Positions 46,633 through 58,646 of a stretch of DNA of 64,000 nucleotides are shown one piece after another (position 1 is the first letter of the stretch; the number at the start of each line of letters is the position of its first letter). The DNA lies in NCBI GenBank assembly GCA_028671895.1, contig CM053813.1, forward strand, positions 44,672,501 to 44,736,500, given 5' to 3'. The position numbers were made by a program, and so were the translations under genes. The notes under the pieces were generated by a model. That model was given only the letters and a program-made list of their open reading frames with translations, did not search any database and was not told where the DNA came from. This DNA is from Oenanthe sinensis (Eukaryota; Streptophyta; Magnoliopsida; Apiales; Apiaceae).

Positions 46633-49600
46633 TCAGTTTTTGCCACCATAATAAATGGGAGTCCCGTTGGCAGACGATGAGACACAGAGTTTCTTGTTCT
46701 GGGCATTTGGTTGTAGAAGGGTGCCTGAAAATAACGGGGTTGTAGAAGAGAATCCTGATGATGCTGCAGTAGAAAACAGTGGCACGGGGGTGACAATGCC
46801 CTGGCCATTCATTTGCCATGCCCAATTGGTGAATCCTAGAGGACCAGTTTCGGCTTCTGGCTTCCTGGTTGCCCTTTCCTGTGGAACAGAAATACATCTC
46901 CATCATTATATGTGGGGACAACTAAAGGATTATATTGCCTCTCCCTCTCTGTCCATTGTGATGAACTATAAGAACTACACAAGGAACTGGTGATTTACTC
47001 CAAGCATGCCTCGCTAAAGCCATTAATCTTATATACCAGAAATGTGACATTCAAAACTCACAAGGTGTGAATACCATTTTAAATATACAAATTCATTAAG
47101 TTTACAGTAGAAATTAAGATTTCTAGACACAGATTGCAGGCCAAATATACTTTTGCTCGCAGTTATGCATGTCCATCATGTAGCAATGTACTTGCATTAC
47201 AAGCAAAATAGGATCACAGACTGTAAAAAGAGCAAGGAAAATTTCTGGGAAAAAAAATTCTGCTATAAACGAAGGTACGTGTTCATGCACCAAATAATTG
47301 AATTGATAGATAAACATTGAGATTTGTGTAAACAACTTTTTAAATTTTAAGGAAGAACACGTTAGTTAATAATCATCTACAAACTTAAGTAGTTCTTGAT
47401 GTGATTTCTGCTAGTGCACTACTGTATAATATTTGGCTTTAGTAAACATGTGACAAACTATTGTGCTAAGTGGCCAGACAATCAAGAGTTAATGATACAA
47501 ATACAATCAGAAATTTACCTCGTAGTTTGCAGCGAAACCAGTATATATGCCAGGCCATGTAGGATGCTGTTTTGATGCCACTGTTGTACGGGATGTCTCT
47601 TCCCTCGTAGGAGCAGAAACAAAACTTTCAACCTATGAAATAGAAACATAAGGGGCATAAAAGGTTGACCAAACTGCAAGATATTCATGTAGGTCTTAGC
47701 CTATGCAAAATAGGATTGGTATAATACCACTGTATTTAGAGGTATCTAAGGAACACTATAATGAACAAAAGACATTATGGCTAATATATTCTAGTTTATA
47801 CGACCAAGTTAGTGAAAATACCAAAATAACCAAGGTTGTTGAAAGATGATAGGGGAGTAGAATTTCTACTTACCTTTGATCTTTTACCACTATTCGTCAA
47901 TTCGTAAGTTGCTTCATGGAGTTGCATGCTCCTGATATTATCATTCCCTTTCAAACTTCCAGAAGGGGAAGAGATGGAAAGGTTTAATTCTAGATCATGG
48001 TGTGTGCCTGCCCCCATAAAATTTATAAAAATTAACTAAAAGAAATCCCGACATCGATATTATTATGAATACAAGTTGTAGTTGAATAGTACCTTTATTA
48101 TTGTTAGACATGGTGACTTCTGATTCATAGGTACTGGATTCGAAGTTAGTCACTGCTTCCCGTCCATTACATTCTATAGCAGCTTTATCATAAGCCCTAG
48201 ATCACAAAATTGAACATGAAGATTTTGTTGGATAAAGTCCCAAGAAAAAGCTGAGAATATCAAATTGAGTTATTCCCTTTCAAGGAATATAAATTTGTGA
48301 TCATAAGGACCTTGCAGCTTCTATTTCACTGTCGAATAGTCCAAGATACACATACCTGCAATCAAGCATTGTAATCTTGTGGATAAAAAGGTTTCCAATT
48401 ATTTCTTTGGAAATTTATGCATTCCAGAATTACCATCCAGAATATAGAACACATTCCCAAAAACCATATCGTAGTTCAAGACACAAATCAATACAACAGC
48501 ACATATACACCTATTGCGATAGCATCATTTAACGTAAACTACCCACAATAACAATTAAAACTGTAATTCTCACTTCTTTCCGAGTAGTTGACCCATTCGA
48601 GCTTCCCAGCGGCCACATTTATGCAGGGTCACCCCTCTGAATTTTGAGCTCCCGCGTGAGAATCCAGTGCTCTGGCGACGAAGAATATGGACAAATTCTT
48701 CTTTCGTCAAGTCCATCTGTAGATAAAATCATATGAATTTAGATCAAATCATATGACCACCATACAAAATATTATGTTGGATTAGAAAGATAAAATGACC
48801 TTGATCTCTGTAACTATTACCTGTTTCAAATCATCCTCGTAGTCACTAATACTAAAATTAATATCAGCATCGATCCCCCGGAACTTAACCGCAGCCCGAT
48901 CATAAGCTCTGAATTGCAATATCCAAAATTCATCACAACCCAAAATTCCAAAATAAAAGTAAACTCTATTGCAAAATTCTAACCATCAAAACAAACTCTC
49001 TCTCTCACCTAGCTGCAGCATGTGCAGTATCAAATCCACCTATAAATTAAACAAACACCACAAAAATCACTCATTAAACATAAAATTAAATGTGTGCATC
49101 AATTAGCTTAAAACCACTTAATAAATATAATCAACTGCTTACCTAAATATACTTGCTTCCCACAATCCCTATACAAATTTATACAAAAAAAAAATCCATA
49201 AATTCAGTAATAATACAAAATAATAGCTCGAAATCCACTACAGATCGCATATTAATAATGTAAAAAATTCTATTTCACATTATATCACTAACTAGTAATT
49301 ACAATAACACACTGTCACATACTAAAGTACAAGCAATCAATCATGTATACATAAATAGACATTTGATACAACACTTATATAACTATCTTTACCTATATAT
49401 AGAATTACAGATATGACTCGTATCAAAACTTTATAAAATCGAAAATTATGCGGTCAAAATTTAGACAAACATTTAAATAAGAATGGAGAACGTACCATAT
49501 ATGTGATTCCCACCGACCAGTTCTCCGATAAAACGTAACACCTCTATACTGCGAGCTTCTCGACCTCGGTCCTCTCCGACTCTTCCTCGCCGCCGGCTGC

Positions 49601-49989
49601 ACAGCTACCGGCGGCGACTTCTCCTCGATTATATTCAACCGATAATCAACCGGCGCATCAGGAACCGATAAATTCAGCCATTGCGGCCTCAACGCCGACT
49701 GAGACGGCACCGCTTTACTCAACTCACCTCCGATTACCGGAAAAAGCTGCAATTCCGGCGAACTACCAACATTTCTCCCACATTCTCGGTTTTCAAACAT
49801 GTTGAAGCTGAAAGAAGAGACAGAGTCGACGACGTCTCCGCCGGTGCTCGCCGGAGCTTCGTCGGCGTTGACGACGGAGGAAACGGAAGTGCCGGAAGCA
49901 GAAGCTTCTAGAACATTCTGAACAGTTAAATTATGTTGTTCAACTGATTTGTATTGTGTTGAGATTGTATCTATATTAAGATCCAACAT
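46633..49989 (-). CDS. TOE1: euAP2 transcription factor, TOE1/RAP2-7-like
   Basis: Ten exons on the minus strand: 49989..49496, 49168..49143, 49039..49009, 48908..48821, 48716..48574, 48355..48311, 48196..48093, 48007..47874, 47632..47519 and 46878..46633. They total 1425 bases and 474 residues, with phases consistent and the 26- and 31-base mini-exons typical of euAP2 genes. The start MLDLNIDTIS holds an EAR-like LDLNI. The nuclear signal KSRRGPRSRS precedes the first AP2 domain (SSQYRGVTFYRRTGRWESHIW, residues about 145-210). The second domain is at about 235-300 (FRGVTLHKCGRWEARMGQLLGKK, YLGLFDSEIEAARAYD). A second EAR motif, DLELNLSIS, lies in exon 8. The N-terminal SGTSVSSVVNAD resembles TOE1/RAP2-7. 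TOE proteins repress flowering-time genes and are controlled by miR172, whose site is in the last exon. The gene looks intact. Confidence 0.93.
46749..46769 (-). promoter_or_regulatory. miR172 target site in the last TOE1-like exon
   Basis: On the coding strand the site reads CTGCAGCATCATCAGGATTC(T), which is complementary to mature miR172 except for a mismatch or wobble near the middle. It codes for part of TAASSGFS. Position and sequence match the conserved site of euAP2 genes downstream of the second AP2 domain. It predicts miR172-guided cleavage and translational repression. Confidence 0.92.
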
Positions 49990-51861
49990 AGTTGTGTGTT
50001 TAGATTGTAGAAAACGGGTGGGATATATAGATAGAGAGAGAGAGAGATCTGGTCTGAGAATTAAGACAAGTAGAGATAAAGAGTTTTACAAGGTTGTAGC
50101 AAGTTGCATTCTACTCAACACAACATCGCCATTTGTATATCATAATATATATACTGCACTAGTACTATGTAGTATACATGTGTTTATAACTTTGTCCAAA
50201 GTTGACACTTGACAGTGAGGAGGAGCAAGTGGTTGAAAATATAAATATCTAGGTGCATTTTAATTGGTTTTATTAATATTCAAAACCTTAGTTTCTAATC
50301 ATAATTGTACATTTAAGATACGAGTATATGTTAAGTTGGATTTTTTAGATAAATACAGATGGATTGTTTTTTAAATAAAATAAATTTATCACAATTTTTA
50401 AACTATGCAAGAATACGGTTGATGTTTTTTTTATGCAAGTAATTTTAGTGCTATTTTAAAAGAAAATAAAGTTTGGAAATAATTGACGTTTGATTTTTTT
50501 ACACACATTTTAAAGAGTTTTGACTACGTAATAAAACTTATTATTTTTAAATTTTTTTAATTAAAATTTTAGTTTAATATTTTTATTCATAAAAAAAAAT
50601 TAAAAATAATAATTTTAAATACATGACTTATTTCCGACCTGTGTATATGTATCACGACCAATCGAATGAGGATGACGTGGTCAGTTCTTATTGGTTTCAA
50701 ACACACCAAAATGGAAGGAGATAACATTTATAGCTATGAACCTATAAAACCAAGTGGTGGGGTGGACACATTGACAATATCCTAAAATGGGAGTATTAAT
50801 AAAGGACCACTAGCCATTATTGTATGCATATTTTCCTTGTTTATACACCATGTGGTCCCAAATAACAATTGACCGGGTACTAATTTATAGAAATAAGGTT
50901 GTTTACAACCAAGTTAATTGTCTATGACAGTAAGAAAAAGAAATAAAGTTGAGATTTTTAAGTACCTTTGTTTCATTTCATTCCTAAGGAAGTACTACGT
51001 TGTACTAAGATGTATTCATAGGTAATGAGTTGTTTGTTTCATTAAACTAGTAATGCCAAGTACTTTTATTTACCCTTTTCATAGTTGACTTTTCAACTCA
51101 AATATCTAACACCTAAGACCAAATCTTAAGATAAAATTAAATTATATTTAAATATTTATTGAAGATCAAGCCCGTAAATTAAAATTTAAAAGGCTGATAT
51201 TTTTTGTTTAGGGAATTACAAAATTATATATTATATTTTATCTCTATTTTTAATAACATAGAATTTGGCTGATTGTATATAGCAATTACGTAGCATATTT
51301 TGTATTATTGTATTACTAATTCTGTATAAAATCTAAATACATGTATATATTTGAATACTCCATGCACTTCAATTAGATTCTTCTATATGAAAAGTCCATG
51401 AATTTTAACAATGATGAAATATTGGGAAATCCTAAAACAATTAAATTATTGAAAGCATAATTCGAGTAGTAGGACCGAGCAAGTTGAATAAAAATAACTT
51501 AAAGAGGTAAAAAAAAAAAAAGTAGAAAAAACTTATACTCCTGTGTGTTTACAAATGATCTGTGCGTATATAATTATATAATATCATAGATTCATATGTC
51601 GGCATGAATATGGACGGTTAAATTAGTACACATGTATTACATGTTTATATAATGTAAATGAGGTGTGTATGTGGTGAAATGACACAAAATTGGCCCTTCG
51701 ATTTAATCCAAGGCCAAACGGTCCTACCGTCCTAGGGTGACCATTTCATTTTCTTTCTTACCTATCATCAATCATTTTCGATTGTCAAATTTAACCTTTT
51801 TTTAATTGAAAATATATATTTTTTAATTCATAATTTTATACGGTATATCTTCCTGCATGTA
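49990..51861. other. Upstream region of the TOE1-like gene and intergenic DNA
   Basis: A short (GA)n run (about 50030-50047) lies in the probable leader of the TOE1-like gene. The rest is AT-rich, with no gene or clear transposon recognised up to the MITE cluster at 51862. Confidence 0.5.
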
Positions 51862-52094
51862 CTCTCTCCGTCTCACTTAATTGTTATACTTTCGGAGAGA
51901 AGGTCTGACACACATTTTAAGGTGTATATAAAATATAGTTCCATAACTTATTTTTAATTTTTTTTCCTGAATAAAAATTTAAACATTAAATTTTTATTCA
52001 GAAAAAAAATTATGGAACTATATTTTATAAGCACATTAAAATGCGTACCAGACTTTCTCTCCGAAAGGGTAATAATTGGGTGGGATGAAGGTAG
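51862..52094. mobile_element. Stowaway-type fold-back MITE (different family)
   Basis: The ends are CTCTCTCCGTCTCACTTAATTG and the inverted TAATAATTGGGTGGGATGAAGG, flanked by TA on each side. Almost the whole 233 bp folds back: CTTTCGGAGAGAAGGTCTG pairs with CAGACTTTCTCTCCGAAAG, and ATAGTTCCATAA pairs with TTATGGAACTAT. It stands 7 bases from the next MITE. Confidence 0.8.
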
Positions 52095-52101
52095 TAATAT
52101 A

Positions 52102-52357
52102 CTCCTTCCGTCCCAATTCAAGTGCCTTGTTTGATTTTTAGAGGTCAATTCGACTCTGTTTTGATTGAAAATTATATATATAATATAATTATAAAAAATT
52201 AAAAAAGTAATATCATTAGAAAATATATTATATCTACTTTAAAATGTAACTTTAAATTTTTTAAAATTATAAAAGAATAATCTTTAATCTTCGGTCAAAA
52301 TTTGATCAAATTGACTATCAAAAGTCAAACAAGTCACTTAAATTGTGACGGAGAGAG
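52102..52357. mobile_element. Stowaway-type MITE (copy 2 of the 17430 family)
   Basis: The ends are CTCCTTCCGTCCCAATTCAAG and TCACTTAAATTGTGACGGAGAGAG, with TA on each side. It matches 17430-17687 along its length (shared words include ATCTACTTTAAAATGTAA and CTTCGGTCAAAATTT). Confidence 0.8.
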
Positions 52358-54020
52358 TAATATGTTGATGATAAATTCAAGTGAAATAATATTATCAATG
52401 TCAAGTTAAATGAAACTGCAAGATTTTTGATATTTTATTACGCTATTATGTTTTTTTGTAGCCTGCTCTCCGTATTGAAAGGTTTTTTTTAAATTATTTC
52501 GTTGCTCCTTTCCTTCTTTTGAAGACTCTAGAATTTCAAGACCTTGTGTTTTCTTTCCCGAGACACGTTCCAGCACTTGTCATTTTGAATATGAATTGTA
52601 CAGTTTGTTGCGCTTTTTCAACTTTTGGTGTGAGATGCATGTCCAGCAAATTGCAGTAATGCACTCCCATACTTACAGAAAGTAGTTGATTTAAGTATCG
52701 TCGAAGTTGCATTACTTTCATCTATATTTATAGTATAGGGATTAGTGGAACTAATTAAATAGTACTGTAGAAGCTAAAATGAGTATTAAGTGGGAGTTTA
52801 TTATGCATAAATATCGAGGATGAGACTCGAAAGAAAAAAATGATCAATCCATATAGTTAGGAAAGCTCAATGATCAAATCACGGGCCAATTGAGAGATGT
52901 CTAAAGTACCCTAAAAACATATAGTTCGAATGTATGTTATTTTTTATATTAAGAATGATCTGTTGGCTAAATTGATTGCTTTAAGTAGTGGTTAGGACTA
53001 TTGACACGGATCCTAGTTAAGGAAAACTTAATCTATTATTTATGTGAGTTATCTTTTCTTTGAGATATTTATTCAACAGAATTATATATGTTAATCTGTT
53101 TTGAAAAAATTACTCAACAAATATGTTTATAGACTACTACATATACAGAACACCGCCACATGATTTAGTGTGGTGAAAAATCTAAACTCACCTAACTAGG
53201 ACACCTCTCATGATTCAAAATCCCCTTAAAAAAACAATTTTGACTAAAGTTTACCACTTGTCTACTTAGGTGGTAAGAAACATGTCATATCGGTATCAAA
53301 TCCATGGTGAAATTGGAGGGGGAATAATGGTGGTAGGATCGAGATGCCAACTCTGGACCGTTCAAGTCTCTAAGAAATGGCACACAATGAAAGAGAAGAA
53401 AGTAGATGAAACAAAGTTCATGAGTAGAACTTTTTATATTAATTTTAGCTTCCGGATTTATGAAGATAATTCAGGTCATTCATTTAAACTAATAAGTATA
53501 TAATTCTAATTATATCTCAAATAGAGAAGAATATTCGAAATTATTTATTTGTTTTTTGAGATCATTACGAGATTAGTGAATTTTAATGTTTGAGAAAGTA
53601 ATGGAAATTTGATCAAATTAAATTAGATTTATATTGACAAATTTAGTCTGGATAAGAAAATATTCTAGTTCTCTTTTAAGGTTACACAATTTTTTCTTTT
53701 ACGCTAAAAAAGAGGAGGCTTGCTGCTTGTGATGAAGATTAACAATCGGGAGGACACGTATATAAGATGTCAACACCATTCCTAAAATGGTGTGGATATA
53801 GGTTTTATGATTGTCCATCAATCAATCAATCATAGGATGCGTTTTATTTGTGTGAATCATTCATTATTGTCCATACCTAGAAGTCTAGAACTTACCTGAT
53901 GTGACCGTTCACTGCTTGTCTCACTAATTTTTGTCCCTTGGATCAACGGTTCTCATGAGTTTTGTCCAAAAATATCATAACTCTCGTAAAGCGCTAATAA
54001 TTGCGAACTAATATTATACC
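52358..54020. other. Intergenic, nothing recognised
   Basis: AT-rich DNA with several short open frames on both strands and no codon pattern or motif that I can support as a gene. Confidence 0.4.
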
Positions 54021-54310
54021 AATATTATTGATTTGGTTAGATTTTAAAAATCGTGATTCAGTTTTTTAATAGTACGGTATCCGTTTTAAAATATATTTTT
54101 ATATTTAAATAAAAAATATGTAGTTAATATTTTTGTATTATCATACATTAAATTTGATATTATATGATGTCATGAATCATTGTATATATAAATTATTAAT
54201 ATTATTATTACTAATAAAATAAATAAATGTAACTAATTTTGCTTAAAAAGACACTGGGTTAATATCAATTAATATGTTTCTATTAATACAAGACTTCAGA
54301 TAAGTATTAC
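54021..54310 (-). mobile_element. hAT-type MITE (copy 2), truncated by the copia insertion
   Basis: The reverse complement matches the right two thirds of the element at 25630-26253. Shared words include TATGTAGTTAATATTTTTGTATTATC, TTTGATATTATATGATGTCATGAATCATTGTATAT and TATTAATACAAGACTT. The match stops at ...AAGTATTAC (54310), where the LTR begins; copy 1 continues at that point. The outer TAGGG end is eroded. Confidence 0.8.
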
Positions 54311-55636
54311 TGTTAGGTCCAAATGATTGTAGAAGGGGGGGTTGAATACAATCTTTAATAAATATTTCGATTTGTTTCGGATAATTTATGATTAAACAAT
54401 ATTAACTATTATCACGAAATAATAATCAAAGAAACACAGTTCAAGTAAAATACTTATATTAAACTTGAAGTTGGTTACAAGATTAAATCAGAAAATATTC
54501 ACTAATTAGCTCTTGAAAATTCTAGAGAGATTTTGACATGAAATACTCTTTGAATTTTGTTTTTAGCCAAAATAGAATGTTAATTGAATTGACAATGAAA
54601 GCTGCTGATCTTCTTGTATTTATAGGCAAATCTGGACTTAGGAGACTTTTTCTGCTCAGGGAGACTTTTTCTGCTCGGGGAGACTTTTCTGGTCGGGGAG
54701 ACTTTCTTCTCGGGAGACTTTTCTGGCTCGGGAAGACTTTTAAATCATTGAGAGACATTTAATAAACTCGGGGAGACTTTTGAATAATTCTCGGAGAGAC
54801 TTTTCAAAAGTCTTCCCGAGAAGTACTTCTGCCGACTTCTTTTGTTTACTTCAAATGTATATGTACATATCTACTGTCTTCTGTCTCCTTTTCTTTTCTT
54901 TCTTTTTTTTGTTTTGATTCATTTTAATTTAAATTCTATTTGTTTTATTATATATCTTATACATTAAATTAATTCTTTTTGAATTAATCTAAGTAAGTAG
55001 GATACATAATAAATTATCTTTTTGATAATAGAATTAAATTAAAGTCTTCTTCATTCTAAAATAATTCTTAATTAATTTAAGGAATAAATTAATTCTGATT
55101 GAATTAATTTACCAATTAAATTAACTAAATAATTTAATCAATTAATAGAGAATTAAATTAAAGCCTTGACTCCACAACAGTTGGTGATATAATTTTAAAT
55201 CTTCTGTCTTCACACCATTGTCTGTAGCTGTCCATTTCTTCTGTAGTAAAGAATTTTCTCTGTATTTTGCCAACACTCTGTGTACTGTCTGGTTCACGAG
55301 TGATTCACAACAAATAAAATTCTTCACTTGACTTTTGTAATGGTTCACTTCTGCTCCTTCTGATTTGACTATATTTGTTGTCACACAAATTGAAATCTTC
55401 TGACACTGTAGCTTCTTCAAACTTAAATACTCCACTGAGGCATGATCAAATAAATTGAGCTTCTTTCAATGTAGTACTGCTTCAAGTCTGTAGATTGACT
55501 TTGAACTTCTTTTTCTTGTCAAATAATACCTGCTGAAGATTCCTGTGACAGATAATATATTTACTTACAAATTATATATGTTTGAGTTGAGTTGCCATCT
55601 CTCTAAACAAATAGGCTTCTAAACATATGCCTTTCA
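54311..55636 (-). repeat. 3' LTR of the copia element
   Basis: On the plus strand it starts TGTTAGGTCC and ends GCATATGCCTTTCA; on the element strand it therefore runs TGAAAGGCAT ... GGACCTAACA, 1326 bp. It is bounded on the inside by the polypurine tract and on the outside by ATTAC, the likely 5-bp target duplication. Positions about 54648-54830 hold six to eight variants of a 19-20 bp CTCGGGGAGACTTTT unit. Confidence 0.85.
54648..54830. repeat. Tandem CTCGGGGAGACTTTT repeats inside the LTR
   Basis: Repeated units such as GGGAGACTTTTTCTGCTC and CGGGGAGACTTTTCTGG lie head to tail and then become diverged. The last ones form an inverted pair around ACTTTTCAAAAGTCTTCC. They are GC-rich compared with the rest of the LTR. 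Confidence 0.85.
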
Positions 55637-55650
55637 ATCTCCCCCTATTT

Positions 55651-58646
55651 GTTTGTTAAACAATAACAAGCAAATCACTAGAGGATAACTCAACTAACAA
55701 ACAAGAAAAAGATATAACAATAAAACTTGTAAATAAACAAACTTAGTTCTGGTTTATATTAAACATTGCCAGATTCAAACATTAATGATAAATACAAGAT
55801 AGCTGTTCCTCTAGACTGAACAAATAGAACAAAGTTCTATCTTGACTTACCTATCATTACCAGCTTCAGAAGTATCAACTTCACCTTCTTCTAGAGTTTA
55901 ACTTTTGTGACTAGGTGTCATTGGTACATCTTCAGTGGCTGGTTTCTCTGGATCAGATTGTACATTTCCAGATTTCTTGAGTAACTGAAATGAAAGATAT
56001 TCGTTCCTTTAGCATTGAACATATTATACAAGTAGTATTATCTTCATTTCTCAGACTCATCACTACTCCCCCTTAGGATGACAGGGATGAAGTCTTGTTC
56101 TCTTCTTATTACCACTTCTCCTCTGTTTCTCCAACTCCTGTCTTCACTTCTCATCTAAGGTGAATTCATTCTCTCCTTACTTGAGGTAACAACAGACATG
56201 GCATACATACAGCATTAAACCATCGCAGATATAAAAAATGCAAACTATGACATGTTATGCATTTTAGAAAATCCGGTTAATCCTATATACAAGAATCTTC
56301 TAAAATCAAATGGAATAGAAGAACTAATAAATAATCATTAGTTATATCCAATCCAAGCATGTTGTTATATACCCCCTTTGAATCTTGTTCAACAATGGAG
56401 TAATCCTCTTCTAGTAAAAAGACTTTGTTCAACAATTCTCCACTTTGGATCTTGTTCAACACTTCTTTCTTTTTGGATATTGTTCAAACTTCTCCCCCTT
56501 AGTTGAGTAATCCTCTTCAGAATCCTTAATATCAGAAGAAATTTATTTCCCCTTAGTTGAGTAACATTAGAAATCTGTAACAGGGAATTGAGAATGTGAT
56601 TTGGTAATTGTGCTAGTGTGTGATTTTACTTTGTGTTTCTCACAAGTGTTTCGCTCATATACTCTCTAAGTGTTTCACTCATAGAATATATATTTTCACT
56701 CTTTCTCACTTGTGTTTCACACTTTTCTCACAACACTGTTTCTCTCTTAGTACGGATGACATAGTCTTTTGTACCTGCAAGAAAGATCACCATAGCCCCT
56801 TCAAGAGAGGTCACTGGTGGTGCAATGAGGTTTCGTAAATCCCCGTCCTCAATTGAATCCATTAAAATATTTGACTTTAAAAACTGAATTGCTTCAGGAA
56901 TAGATTCAATGAGTTGCTGATCATCTAAGATGATCTATTCCGTTAGGAATCCAGATATGTTCCATCTGGGGAGGGAGACAAGGATCTATAATGTAGCAAA
57001 TGATCCAAGTTTCCTCCTGACGCCTGTGAAGGCATGTTGATTCAGTCAGAATCATCAATCATCCTTCCTTCCTTGATATGGAAGTTTAGAATAATTGCTT
57101 CCGTCAATTCATCCTTAGTGTGTGACAATCCTTACAGTGCATTTGAATAGTACATATATGGTTTGCAGTGTTTGAGAGTGTCCAGATGAAGTTGACTCTT
57201 TACAAATGGCCTTGGCTGACAGGCCGAATTCAATAGACTCATCATGTTAAGATGACGAACCTAGTAACAATTTTGCCATTTGCAAATCTATACCCTTTTG
57301 GGAGGATATAAATTAGTTAGCAGTTGCCTCGGTTTCAATTACATATTCTAACTAGAGGCAGAGCTGCTGGAACACTCATAGATACTTCTCTTTTCTAGTG
57401 CACTAGAGGCACTTACTCTCTCACCCTCTTTAGTTGATCAAACATTTCTTTTCAGGGGTTTAGTAGATGAAGTTGTATCTGTTTGAGTGTTTGTGGTTCT
57501 ATGATCTGTGTTAGAGAATGGAGGTTTTCAATCCCTTGATCTCGTCCTATAGCCACTGAGGGCTCAATATATCAATTGTATATTTTTTTTATATTAATTG
57601 ATTAGAGAATATATCAAGATCGAGATTACCTGCTTTTACCTCGAGTCGATTGCTCTTGATCGGCAGGACACAGATATGCTTTTATTATTAGTGATTTTCA
57701 GATAAACAATATATATATATATATATTATCACTAACAACAAAAATCATAATTAATTGCAATGAAACAATAACAAACTATCAAAATATGATAATTAATAAT
57801 AATTTCAAAAAAAAACAAGTAATTATACTCCTAATATCTCATCGTATTAAAACTATGAAACTAATAAACATTTAATTGCTTCAATTCACAATTTTAATAA
57901 GATAAAATATCATCGCTAAATACTAAATAATCATAGGAATGAAAATTAGCATTTAACTTCATACATTATATCTAATAATTGTTACTCAAGCATATGACAA
58001 TTATACTCATAACAATTATTAATGATATATGTAAGCTTGAGAAAATAAATGTAAAGAAATTCACAAGTTCTTTAAATATTGACATTTAATACTTATGATT
58101 CTTAGAACAATTTCTCGTAGACAAAAATAAAAATAAACTGAAATAAAAATAACTATTAAATAAAACTAAAAATAAAAATAAACTTACACACACATATATA
58201 GAAATAATGATACTAAAAGTATGAAAATAAAAACAATATGTACAAATTGTTGGAAAACAAAAATAATAAAGATATATATACAGTAAAGTTGCCAATTAAA
58301 TAAAACTGTACAAAGTTCTATTAACCTATTAGTTAAACTTAACATTAATATATACAAATAATAGCTATACTTCAATGTGAAATTATTTTCAAACAAAAAT
58401 AACTTTTACCAAAATTCTAACTTGTGAAATTTTGATTAAATTATTTTTAAAGATAATAATCTAAAATTAAAATATAGTAGAATACAATCAAAATAGATAA
58501 AATATAAAATATTATAATAATTTACACTAAACACACATTCGAGAACTAGAATTTAGTAAAATAAATTCACAAGTGTTATAACAAATATTCACATAATAAA
58601 CACTTGAAATTTTATTTAAGAACATAATGCAGATGTGAATTGGGAT
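55651..58646 (-). other. Pol-to-LTR spacer of the copia element
   Basis: Three kilobases follow the pol stop before the polypurine tract. About 56800-57600 has less AT-rich sequence with coding-like words on the minus strand, but stops occur in every frame. A decayed third reading frame is possible but not shown. 57700-58640 is AT-rich and empty. Confidence 0.5.

Noticed and set aside
46655..46993. Plus-strand 112-residue open frame
   Set aside because: It is antisense to the last TOE1-like exon containing the miR172 site.
53270..53503. Plus-strand 77-residue frame
   Set aside because: Isolated, with no motif and no splice partners, in AT-rich intergenic DNA.
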